NCBI GenBank assembly: GCA_910576535.1
Contig: CAJTKK010000002.1
Span: 124,001-188,000, forward strand
Direction: 5' to 3'
Source: an uncultured Lachnospiraceae bacterium
GTDB taxonomy: Bacteria; Bacillota; Clostridia; Lachnospirales; Lachnospiraceae
Length of the DNA: 64,000 bases
Part shown: positions 53,329-61,064 of the stretch, piece after piece
How positions within the stretch are numbered: position 1 is the first letter of the stretch
Layout of the letters: each line of letters starts with the position of its first letter
Notes under the pieces: model-generated
Databases searched by the model: none
What the model was told of the DNA's origin: nothing
Seen by the model: only the letters and a program-made list of their open reading frames with translations
Translations under genes and position numbers: made by a program

Positions 53329-54594
53329 ATGACAGTGGAATTAATTTCGGTCGGCACAGAACTTTTGCTAGGAAATATTGTAAATACAAATGCGGCATAT
53401 CTTTCGGAAAAATGTGCGGATCTTGGGTTATCCTGTTTTTACCAGAGCGTGGTAGGGGATAATGAAGAAAGGCTTTCGGCAGTGCTCAAAGCTGCATTGG
53501 AGCGTTCGGATATTGTGATTTTATCGGGGGGATTAGGTCCTACGGAGGATGACTTGACAAAAGAAGTTTCGGCAAAAGTAATGGGCAGGGGGCTTTTTAT
53601 GCATGAGCCGTCCAAAAAAAGAATTGAAGAATATTTTACAAGCCGTAACCTGGAACTGACGGAGAACAACTGGAAACAGGCCATGATGCCGGAAGGGGCT
53701 ATTGTTGTCGATAATGAGAATGGCACTGCGCCAGGCGTAATTATGGAAGGGGAAGGAAAAAGGGTAATACTTTTGCCTGGACCGCCCAACGAGATGATAC
53801 CGATGTTTGAGAAGCAAATCATGCCTTATCTTTCCGGCAACGATTCGGGTATGATTTATTCCCAGACTGTTAAAATATGCGGGGTTGGGGAAAGCAAGGC
53901 GGAAACGGTGATTAAGGATATGATTGATAGCCAGACGAATCCTACGGTCGCCACTTATGCTAAAAACTGTGAAGTCCATTTGCGTGTGACAGCAAAAGCA
54001 AAGGATGTTAAAGAGGCGAAAAAGCTGGTGAAACCAGTAGTCAAGGAACTGAAAAACCGGTTTGGGCCTCACGTATATACGACGAATGCGGATATAACGC
54101 TGGAAAAAGCAGTAGTTGACCTATTGATTGCGAATAAGCTGACGGTAAGTACGGTGGAATCTTGTACCGGCGGGATGCTGGCAGCAAGGCTGATTAATGT
54201 TTCGGGGATCTCAGAAGTATATAAGTCCGGTTACATTACGTATTCCAATAAAGCAAAAAGAAAGATCTTAGGGGTCAAAAAGGGGTTATTGGAAAAGAAA
54301 GGCGCAGTCAGCGAGGAGGTTGCCAAAGAAATGGCAAAAGGGGCAGCGGCAATCTCAAAGGCGGAGGTATCCGTATCGGTAACAGGAATTGCCGGGCCGG
54401 GAGGGGGAACGGAGGAAAAACCGGTAGGGTTAGTATACATTGCATGTAATGTGTGCGGCAAAATAAAGGTGAAAAAGTTCAATTTTAGAGGGAACCGGGC
54501 AAAAATAAGGGAAACGGCGGTATCTTCCGCTTTGATTTTGATGCGCCAGTGTATATTGGAATATTATAGTGAGGTAGCGTTTGACCGGAAGTAG
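53329..54594 (+). CDS. cinA: CinA family protein (molybdopterin-like domain plus nicotinamide-nucleotide amidase)
   Basis: A 421-residue CinA. N-terminal COG1058 domain (TVELISVGTELLLGNIVNTN, ILSGGLGPTEDDLTKE) and C-terminal PncC amidase domain (STVESCTGGMLAARLINVSG, VTGIAGPGGGTEEKPVGLVY). PncC recycles nicotinamide mononucleotide; CinA is tied to competence in some Firmicutes and often lies before recA, as here with one gene between. ATG 53329 follows GGAGG; the frame opens at 53287. Confidence 0.95.
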   Translation: MTVELISVGTELLLGNIVNTNAAYLSEKCADLGLSCFYQSVVGDNEERLSAVLKAALERSDIVILSGGLGPTEDDLTKEVSAKVMGRGLFMHEPSKKRIEEYFTSRNLELTENNWKQAMMPEGAIVVDNENGTAPGVIMEGEGKRVILLPGPPNEMIPMFEKQIMPYLSGNDSGMIYSQTVKICGVGESKAETVIKDMIDSQTNPTVATYAKNCEVHLRVTAKAKDVKEAKKLVKPVVKELKNRFGPHVYTTNADITLEKAVVDLLIANKLTVSTVESCTGGMLAARLINVSGISEVYKSGYITYSNKAKRKILGVKKGLLEKKGAVSEEVAKEMAKGAAAISKAEVSVSVTGIAGPGGGTEEKPVGLVYIACNVCGKIKVKKFNFRGNRAKIRETAVSSALILMRQCILEYYSEVAFDRK

Positions 54595-54616
54595 GGGGCA
54601 GAGGGGAGGATAGGCT

Positions 54617-55897
54617 ATGGATAAACTGGGACAAGATACCGGCCAGAAATTTGAAGACGGGATTTTCAGCGGGGGGACGCAACAGAAAGAGGAGCAGAAT
54701 TTATGTATGGATCAGTATTTTGACTATGCCTGCCAGAAGCTAACAGGGCAGCAGAATACTTTTTGCGGACCGCTTCCGCATGGAAGCCTAAACAAGGAAA
54801 GCCGGGGAAGGGAAATAGAAGGGAATAACCTTTGGCGGCAGGAGGAAGGGCAAGAGCGGAAAGAATCCTGCAGTTCTTATCAGGAAAGACCGGCTTACAA
54901 GGGGAATGGGCAGGATAGCGGCATGAATGGAAGGCACGGGCAGGATGGGATGCAAGGCTGCCCGGGGGGAAAATTGCCCATGGGGGACTGGAAGTGCGGG
55001 CAATGCGGCTGTATGCGTTGCTCTAATGCGCATAAAACAGGGCATACTATGGCGGAAATCCTGGCACTGACAGCAATGATAGGGCTGGTTGTCGCTTTCC
55101 TTGCTGCAGTAATCGGTTTAGTAAAGATTTCTTCATGGCAGGCAGCGCAGCCTGTGGGCAAACTGGATTACAAAGAGATGAATCCCCCTTACCAGGAAGA
55201 GGATTTTTCAAAGAACGGACAGGAAGAAGGATATGAGGAAGTTCCTGTGCCGAAACCTGGAAATAGCGGGGAATATTATGGAGAAATTACAGATGCTGTC
55301 CGTTCGGATCTGGAATACTCGATAGAATGGGAAAATTATGAATACGAAGGCAATAACGATAAGGTAAGGATTGCCGTGGATTATCCGGTCATTAAGGGGG
55401 ATGTCCCCAATCTGGAAGCCATTAATGATATGATTGACGATGAAGCGGAATATTTTGAAGAATATTATAAAGAATATTCCAAATACATGATGCCGGAGGA
55501 ACAGTTTTTAGTCTATTCAGAAGGTTATGTTACTTTTATGGATCCGGAAGTGATGAGCGTGGTATTCTGTGAAATGATCTATACGGATTACTGGACAGAT
55601 TATGGCTTATACTGCCTGAACATTGATATTGAGAACGGGGTTGTTTTGGATAACAACAGCATTATGGAAATTAATGACGAGTTTGCCGTAGATTTCCGTA
55701 AAAGATGCAGGCAGCAAAACGGAACGGTCAGCGACTTGGATTCCATGACAGACCAGGAAATTGTCTATTATCTTACGAGCGGAGGCACTTCCATTTTATT
55801 TTATACACCGATGGGAATTGAAGTAGGGATGAATTTTGGTGAATATTATGTAACGGTAACTTATCAGGATTATGAAGATTTTCTTCAGAAATATTGA
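54617..55897 (+). CDS. single-pass membrane protein with DUF3298/PdaC-like extracellular domain
   Basis: A 426-residue protein. The first 140 residues are polar, Gly/Gln-rich and contain a Cys cluster (CPGG...CGQCGCMRC, about 115-136). One membrane helix follows (IGLVVAFLAAVIGLVKI, about 155-171), then an acidic outer domain (about 225-426) resembling DUF3298/DUF4163 as found in RsiV and PdaC (VDYPVIKGDVPNLEAINDM, VSVVFCEMIYTD-like strands, TPMGIEVGMNFGEYYVTVTY). It could sense or bind a wall component; no catalytic residues are evident. GGGAGGATAGG precedes the ATG. Downstream of cinA. Confidence 0.65.
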   Translation: MDKLGQDTGQKFEDGIFSGGTQQKEEQNLCMDQYFDYACQKLTGQQNTFCGPLPHGSLNKESRGREIEGNNLWRQEEGQERKESCSSYQERPAYKGNGQDSGMNGRHGQDGMQGCPGGKLPMGDWKCGQCGCMRCSNAHKTGHTMAEILALTAMIGLVVAFLAAVIGLVKISSWQAAQPVGKLDYKEMNPPYQEEDFSKNGQEEGYEEVPVPKPGNSGEYYGEITDAVRSDLEYSIEWENYEYEGNNDKVRIAVDYPVIKGDVPNLEAINDMIDDEAEYFEEYYKEYSKYMMPEEQFLVYSEGYVTFMDPEVMSVVFCEMIYTDYWTDYGLYCLNIDIENGVVLDNNSIMEINDEFAVDFRKRCRQQNGTVSDLDSMTDQEIVYYLTSGGTSILFYTPMGIEVGMNFGEYYVTVTYQDYEDFLQKY

Positions 55898-56437
55898 GCT
55901 GTAAACCAATGATTTCCGGACTGCAAATGGATGCGGGAGAATAAATTTGCAGAAATTTGGCAGCTTTCATAGGCAGCCCTGTGTCAAGGAGTGTGCGGCA
56001 GAACGCATACTTGCGCCGGAGGGCGGCTGTGCCGGCAGCTATCCATATTGCGGAACATGCGCATCTTCCGCAAGGCAAAAAAAGCCTGCATAACAGGCTT
56101 TTTTTGTATAAGCGCCAAAGTGGCACAGTGGAAAAAAATTTTTAAAATAAAAGTTTCCGGTTGTTTTATTGTCAGACTTGAAAAAATATGCTACAGTTAA
56201 AAAGCAATATTCGTGAGGAAACAGGAAACATAATTTATCTTTATTGCAAGTCTGATTTCCCGTGAGCTGGAACGGGGTCTTTGATTTCTATTCAGGCATA
56301 TCGCCATAGATCATGGAATGCTGAGGTAAAAGATTGGTTCTTGCATATTAATTTATGGGCTTATAAAGTTAAAACAGATATGCGAGGGATGTTTATGGGT
56401 CTTGTTATGCAATAAAATAATAATAGATGAAAAAGGA
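55898..56437 (+). other. intergenic region before recA (about 540 nt)
   Basis: No convincing gene. It holds GC-rich stretches with GCGGAA/TTCCGC pairing (56050-56072), a clear terminator (56077-56105) and an A/T-rich remainder. One open frame near 56279-56415 (WNAEVKDWFLHINLWAYKVK) has no good ribosome-binding site and no recognised relative; it may be a gene remnant. Confidence 0.4.
56077..56105 (+). terminator. intrinsic terminator downstream of the DUF3298 gene
   Basis: AAAAAGCCTG pairs with CAGGCTTTTT around a 5-nt loop (CATAA), with seven T. The perfect A/T flanks allow bidirectional action. It lies 180 nt after the coding region, so the transcript has a long 3' tail or ends a small RNA. 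Confidence 0.85.
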
Positions 56438-56466
56438 TTGACAAAAAAGAACAAATGTTTTATGAT
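56438..56466 (+). promoter_or_regulatory. sigma-A promoter of recA
   Basis: TTGACA (56438-56443), a 17-nt spacer and TATGAT (56461-56466), about 80 nt before the recA ATG. The spacer contains the first LexA-like box. Confidence 0.85.
56449..56460 (+). promoter_or_regulatory. LexA box 1 (recA promoter spacer)
   Basis: GAACAAATGTTT, one base away from the dyad GAACnnnnGTTC used by Firmicutes LexA. Its place between -35 and -10 would block RNA polymerase. Confidence 0.75.
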
Positions 56467-56472
56467 GTGAGT

Positions 56473-56484
56473 GAACAAATGTTC
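56473..56484 (+). promoter_or_regulatory. LexA box 2 (recA transcription start)
   Basis: GAACAAATGTTC, a perfect GAAC-N4-GTTC dyad at about the transcription start. Together with box 1 it indicates SOS control of recA. Confidence 0.85.
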
Positions 56485-56545
56485 TTAATTTTATCAGTCC
56501 GGTATAGATGAAATGGATGTGAATGAAAGAAAAAGGAGAACAGGG

Positions 56546-57646
56546 ATGGAAAGAGAAGAAAAGTTAAAAGCATTGGATGCGGCATTGGTACAGATAGAGA
56601 AGCAATATGGGAAGGGCGCAGTGATGAAGCTGGGCGACCCGAGCGCACAAATGAATGTGGAGACAATACCGACTGGATCATTAAGCTTGGACCTGGCATT
56701 AGGGCTGGGAGGTATTCCAAAAGGAAGGATTATTGAAATTTATGGGCCGGAGTCTAGCGGTAAGACGACGGTAACTTTACATATGATTGCAGAAGTACAA
56801 AAAAGAGGTGGAATAGCGGGGTTTATTGATGCGGAACATGCATTGGATCCGGTATACGCAAAAAATATAGGGGTAGATGTAGATAATTTATATATATCCC
56901 AGCCGGACAATGGGGAACAGGCTTTGGAAATTACAGAAACGATGGTGCGTTCCGGGGCGGTGGATATTGTCGTTGTGGACTCGGTAGCTGCCCTTGTCCC
57001 AAAAGCGGAAATTGATGGGGATATGGGGGATAGCCATGTAGGGCTTCATGCCCGCCTGATGTCCCAGGCGCTGCGCAAACTGACGGCAGTTATTAGCAAA
57101 TCAAATTGTACCGTGGTCTTTATTAACCAATTGCGTGAAAAGGTAGGGGTTATGTTTGGGAATCCGGAAACTACTACCGGCGGCCGTGCATTAAAGTTTT
57201 ATTCTTCTGTGCGCCTGGACGTCAGAAGGATTGAGTCCTTAAAGCAGAGCGGGGAAGTGATTGGAAACAGGACCAGGGTTAAGGTAGTAAAGAATAAGGT
57301 TGCTCCTCCTTTTAAGGAAGCGGAATTTGACATTATGTTCGGGGAAGGGATATCTGCGGTAGGGGATATTCTGGATTTGGCAGCGGAGAATGGGATTATA
57401 AGTAAAAGCGGCGCCTGGTATGCTTATGAAGGCAATAAGATAGGGCAAGGCCGCGAGAATGCAAAGCAATATTTGAGGGATAACCCGGAGATATGCAAAG
57501 AAGTGGAACACAAAGTAAGGAGCCGCTTTGGCCTGGAAAAAGATGGCACGGCGGAGGAAGCCCCGGCGGTTGTGACAGAAAAGAAAAAGACGACGAAAGC
57601 GGAAAAAGCCGGGACAGGGAAAACGGATCCCAAGACCTTGCAGTGA
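56546..57646 (+). CDS. recA: recombinase RecA
   Basis: A 366-residue RecA for homologous recombination and LexA cleavage in the SOS response. Walker A GPESSGKTTVTL (about residue 66), the MAW-like SLSLDLALGLGGIPKGRII, Walker B VVVDSVAALVPKAE, loop L2 NQLREKVGVMFGNPETTTGG. ATG 56546 follows AAAGGAGAACAGGG and gives the usual N-terminus; the frame opens at 56513. A Lys/Ala-rich tail ends the protein. Two LexA boxes precede it. Confidence 0.97.
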   Translation: MEREEKLKALDAALVQIEKQYGKGAVMKLGDPSAQMNVETIPTGSLSLDLALGLGGIPKGRIIEIYGPESSGKTTVTLHMIAEVQKRGGIAGFIDAEHALDPVYAKNIGVDVDNLYISQPDNGEQALEITETMVRSGAVDIVVVDSVAALVPKAEIDGDMGDSHVGLHARLMSQALRKLTAVISKSNCTVVFINQLREKVGVMFGNPETTTGGRALKFYSSVRLDVRRIESLKQSGEVIGNRTRVKVVKNKVAPPFKEAEFDIMFGEGISAVGDILDLAAENGIISKSGAWYAYEGNKIGQGRENAKQYLRDNPEICKEVEHKVRSRFGLEKDGTAEEAPAVVTEKKKTTKAEKAGTGKTDPKTLQ

Positions 57647-57653
57647 TTTACAG

Positions 57654-57697
57654 TCTTACCTTTTCTTCTAAGAAGGAAAGGTAAGATTTGTTATTTT
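57654..57697 (+). terminator. intrinsic terminator after recA
   Basis: TCTTACCTTTTCTTC pairs with AAGGAAAGGTAAGA in a long stem with a short loop, followed by TTTGTTATTTTAT. Confidence 0.75.
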
Positions 57698-57831
57698 ATA
57701 AAGGCAGTTCATGTATTTACCTTTTCGTATCAGGATTTTGTAATATGGAATTTTCCTTTTGCAAAAAGTGTTTCGGGTGAGCGTATTGCTATTTGTAAAA
57801 GGCAAATTGTAATTTAGTAGGAGGAAAAATT

Positions 57832-57992
57832 ATGGACCGTTTAAAAAAACTTATAGTCAGGGAATCGTTGAGGCAGTTGAAATTTGGGTTGGTGTAGAGA
57901 CAGGTGTAAATAATGCATTCCGCAGAAGTGGAAATGCAGGTGGTTTAACTCCACTGCTTGATAAAGAAGGAAAGTCTATGATAGCACCATAA
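57832..57992 (+). pseudogene. small DUF6440-like gene out of frame at a run of seven A
   Basis: AGGAGGAAAAATT precedes ATG 57832, but the frame from it stops after 21 codons. In the -1 frame the sequence continues as SQGIVEAVEIWVGVETGVNN, then SGNAGGLTPLLDKEGKSMIA and a stop, resembling small DUF6440 proteins (GNAGGLTPLLDKDGK-type end). The two frames join at A7 (57843-57849). One extra A would give MDRLKKTYSQGIVEA and a 53-residue protein. It may be a pseudogene, a phase-variable gene, or expressed by slippage. The family function is unknown; the assignment is from memory of the family pattern. Confidence 0.6.
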
Positions 57993-58049
57993 TTTTGAGC
58001 TTACGGAATACTTTTTCCAAAAGGAAGTGCAGAATAAGGATAAAAGATT

Positions 58050-58673
58050 ATGACAGTGACAGGAATGGAGCCAATTGGCAAAAAAAAGGCCAGAATTTTT
58101 ATAGATTATGAATTTGCTTTTGTATTGTACAAAGGCGAACTTCATCTTTTTGGGATAAAAGAGGGAAATGAAATCAGCAGGGATACATACCAGGAGATTA
58201 CGGAAGAACTGCTTCCTAAAAGAGCAAAACTTAGATGCATGAATCTCCTGAAGTCTAAAGCATATACAGAAAAGCAGCTAAGGGATAAACTTTTTTACGG
58301 GGAATACCGGGAGGATATTATAGATGAGGCGGTCAGCTATGTAAAATCATACGGATATATTGATGACAGAAAGTATGCAGAGGATTTTATTGCATACCAT
58401 ATGGGGGACAAAAGCAAAAAAAGGATGGAGATGGATCTTTGTCGAAAAGGAATTGACAGAAAGATCATACAAGAAATTTGGGAGCGGCTGCAAGAAGAAG
58501 GGGAAGAACCGGATGAACTTTCTGCTGCAAAAGAAATGCTCAGGAAAAAAAATTTTGCCCCTGAAATGGCTGGAAATAAGGAAAAACAGAAGATGTGGGC
58601 ATTTTTATATAGAAAAGGGTTTGAAATAGAAATAATAAGAAGAGTACTTTCACTTGACATAACATCAATTTAA
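58050..58673 (+). CDS. recX: regulatory protein RecX
   Basis: A 207-residue RecX, a RecA modulator built from three-helix repeats. Typical pieces: CMNLLKSKAYTEKQLRDKLF, AVSYVKSYGYIDDRKYAEDF and KNRMEMDLCRKG-like RNA/DNA-contact helices (KKRMEMDLCRKGIDRKII). AAGGATAAAAGATT precedes the ATG. Separated from recA by a terminator and the broken DUF6440-like gene. Confidence 0.9.
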   Translation: MTVTGMEPIGKKKARIFIDYEFAFVLYKGELHLFGIKEGNEISRDTYQEITEELLPKRAKLRCMNLLKSKAYTEKQLRDKLFYGEYREDIIDEAVSYVKSYGYIDDRKYAEDFIAYHMGDKSKKRMEMDLCRKGIDRKIIQEIWERLQEEGEEPDELSAAKEMLRKKNFAPEMAGNKEKQKMWAFLYRKGFEIEIIRRVLSLDITSI

Positions 58674-58682
58674 GTTTAAAAT
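58654..58682 (+). promoter_or_regulatory. sigma-A promoter of rny at the end of recX
   Basis: TTGACA (58654-58659), a 17-nt spacer and TAAAAT (58677-58682), about 80 nt before the rny start. A second possible -10 (TATAAT at 58717) lies downstream. Confidence 0.65.
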
Positions 58683-58764
58683 TTAACTGTTGTAAAATCG
58701 CTTGTATTACATTCTATAATAGATAATAGTACAATGAAAACTAAATAAGGAGGTGCTCCTGTAC

Positions 58765-60309
58765 ATGGATGTTGCAATAGCGGTAATCGTGACTCTGATT
58801 ATCTCGGTACCAATATCCGCGGCTGCAGCTTCTGCTTACCGGAAGAAGGTTGTAGAATCTAAGATCGGCAATGCAGAAGATAAGGCAAGGGAGATTATTG
58901 ATGAAGCACTGAAAACTGCTGAGACAAAAAAGAGAGAGTCCCTGCTCGAAGTCAAGGAAGAATCCATTCGTACAAAGAACGAATTGGACAAGGAGATCAA
59001 AGAGCGGAGGGCAGAAGCGCAGCGTTATGAGCGCAGGGTTCAGCAGAAGGAAGAGAACATTGATAAGAAAGCGGAAGCCATCGAGAGAAAAGAAGCAAGT
59101 TTGGTCTCAAAAGAAGAAAATCTTGCTAAATTACGGGAAGAAGTTGCGAAACTCAATGAGCAGAGATTACAGGAACTGGAACGAATCTCAGGATTAACCT
59201 CCGAACAAGCAAAAGATTATTTGTTAAAAATTGTCGAAGACGAAGTGAAACATGAATCTGCTGTGATGATTAAAGAAATGGAAAGCAGAGCAAAGGAAGA
59301 GGCGGATAAGAAAGCGAAGGAATATGTGGTTACTGCAATACAGAAATGTGCGGCAGACCATGTTTCGGAGACGACAATATCCGTTGTCCAGCTTCCGAAT
59401 GACGAAATGAAAGGAAGGATCATTGGCAGGGAGGGGAGAAATATTAGAACCCTCGAGACAATGACAGGTGTTGATCTGATTATTGATGATACACCGGAAG
59501 CTGTTATTTTATCCGGCTTTGATCCGATCCGCCGTGAGGTGGCGAGAATTGCGCTCGAAAAATTGATTGTGGATGGGCGTATTCATCCGGCAAGAATTGA
59601 AGAAATGGTGGAAAAAGCGCAAAGAGAAGTGGAAGTAATGATAAAAGAAGAAGGTGAAGCCGCTACTTTGGAAGTTGGCGTACATGGCATTCATCCCGAA
59701 CTTATCAAATTACTTGGGAAAATGAAGTTTAGGACCAGTTATGGACAGAACGCTTTGAAGCATTCGATCGAAGTTGCCCAGTTGTCGGGACTTTTGGCTG
59801 CAGAAATGGGGCTTGATGTAAGAATGGCGAAACGGGCAGGACTGCTGCATGATATCGGCAAAGCGGTTGACCATGAGATGGAAGGTTCCCATATCCAGCT
59901 TGGCGTTGACCTTTGCAGGAAGTATAAAGAGTCAGCGACTGTAATTAATGCGGTAGAATCACACCACGGGGATGTAGAACCCCATTCCTTGATTGCGTGT
60001 CTTGTACAAGCTGCAGATACCATTTCGGCTGCAAGACCAGGAGCGAGAAGGGAAACATTAGAGACATATACAAGCAGATTAAAACAATTAGAAGATATTA
60101 CAAATAATTTTAAAGGCGTTGATAAATCTTTTGCTATACAGGCGGGTAGAGAGATTCGTGTAATGGTAGTTCCGGAGCAGATTACTGATGCAGATATGGT
60201 ATTGCTGGCAAGGGACATTTCAAAGCAGATTGAAGCTGAACTGGAATATCCGGGCCAAATTAAGGTCAATGTCATCAGGGAATCAAGAGTCATTGATTAT
60301 GCAAAATAA
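58765..60309 (+). CDS. rny: ribonuclease Y
   Basis: A 514-residue RNase Y, the membrane-anchored endoribonuclease that starts mRNA decay in Firmicutes. N-terminal helix (VAIAVIVTLIISVPISAAAA), a long charged coiled coil (about 30-195), a KH domain (MKGRIIGREGRNIRTLETMT, near 215-230) and an HD domain with metal residues in LLHDIGKAVDHEMEGSH (near 360). Start ATG 58765 lies 11 nt after AAGGAGG; a GTG at 58753 overlaps the Shine-Dalgarno and is unlikely. Full length. Confidence 0.96.
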   Translation: MDVAIAVIVTLIISVPISAAAASAYRKKVVESKIGNAEDKAREIIDEALKTAETKKRESLLEVKEESIRTKNELDKEIKERRAEAQRYERRVQQKEENIDKKAEAIERKEASLVSKEENLAKLREEVAKLNEQRLQELERISGLTSEQAKDYLLKIVEDEVKHESAVMIKEMESRAKEEADKKAKEYVVTAIQKCAADHVSETTISVVQLPNDEMKGRIIGREGRNIRTLETMTGVDLIIDDTPEAVILSGFDPIRREVARIALEKLIVDGRIHPARIEEMVEKAQREVEVMIKEEGEAATLEVGVHGIHPELIKLLGKMKFRTSYGQNALKHSIEVAQLSGLLAAEMGLDVRMAKRAGLLHDIGKAVDHEMEGSHIQLGVDLCRKYKESATVINAVESHHGDVEPHSLIACLVQAADTISAARPGARRETLETYTSRLKQLEDITNNFKGVDKSFAIQAGREIRVMVVPEQITDADMVLLARDISKQIEAELEYPGQIKVNVIRESRVIDYAK

Positions 60310-60329
60310 GACAGCATAATAAAGCAAGG

Positions 60330-60378
60330 TAAGGAAAGTATTGAGAATGTAAGGTTTTCAAGACTTTCCTTATTTTAT
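60330..60378 (+). terminator. intrinsic terminator after rny
   Basis: TAAGGAAAGT pairs perfectly with ACTTTCCTTA around a 23-nt loop, followed by TTTTAT. Confidence 0.75.
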
Positions 60379-60381
60379 ATT

Positions 60382-60533
60382 GACTGTGTTGTTCTGGATA
60401 ATACTGTTCTGTATGATGTTATTGATGCCAAATGGTTGCAAAAGGAGATAAGAAATGAGCTCCGTTACAATATGATGAGTATAATGAAATTTATACATGG
60501 GATGATGCAGACAAAACAGATGTAGATAAGTAA
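60382..60533 (+). pseudogene. possible 3' remnant of a broken gene after rny
   Basis: An open stretch reads VLYDVIDAKWLQKEIRNELR and then, only after a -1 frame change near 60468, continues as QYDEYNEIYTWDDADKTDVD before a stop. The joined text is protein-like, without a start codon upstream, so it may be the end of a decayed gene. I do not recognise the family. Confidence 0.3.
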
Positions 60534-61064
60534 AAGCATAAAGCGCTTGGAGAATATAAATCCAGATTTTTTTATATTCTACGCTGTATATACGTTGGAA
60601 CGTGCTTTATAGAAAGATTCAAAATAGAAAGAGAGAAGTTTGACAGATCTGGCGTGTATGCGTATACACAGCGTTTACTTGCTATAAAGACAATAAGACC
60701 GATATATAATTTTAAAGCGGGTAAATAATAAAGAGGCGAAAATAGTATCTGGGATAGATGGTATATTAAAATGGGGAACTGTTTTAAAATGAAAATAGCC
60801 CCTAATTGGCAGCTCTTGTTTACTGTGGGCATGATGCTGAAAAAATAATTCTCCTTTTCATATCCGGAGCAATTCTGATATACATCTGCCATGCAGTTGC
60901 CCTATAAAATCCCTGTTTGCCCATCGCTTCACCATAGGATCTATTATTTTGCAACTTTATCCATAAAAGTTCTTGTGCTATTGCGAGCCTTGTAGTAGAA
61001 TATACGGAGTGTATGATTGTATACGATTATCCAAAATGTATTTTGCAGAAGGAGCTGGGTGAAA
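60534..61064. other. A/T-rich non-coding region between rny and the aminotransferase
   Basis: No gene, tRNA or clear terminator seen. A minus-strand open frame (60572-60892) has no ribosome-binding site and no recognised relative. Base composition is more A/T-rich than the flanking genes, in keeping with decayed sequence. Confidence 0.4.

Noticed and set aside
55957..56145. Short plus-strand frames between the DUF3298 gene and recA
   Set aside because: They run through the terminator at 56077-56105 and lack good start signals.
57832..57992. Classical programmed -1 ribosomal frameshift at A7
   Set aside because: The run of A is slippery, but I see no strong downstream stem or pseudoknot at the right distance; kept only as one explanation under the finding.
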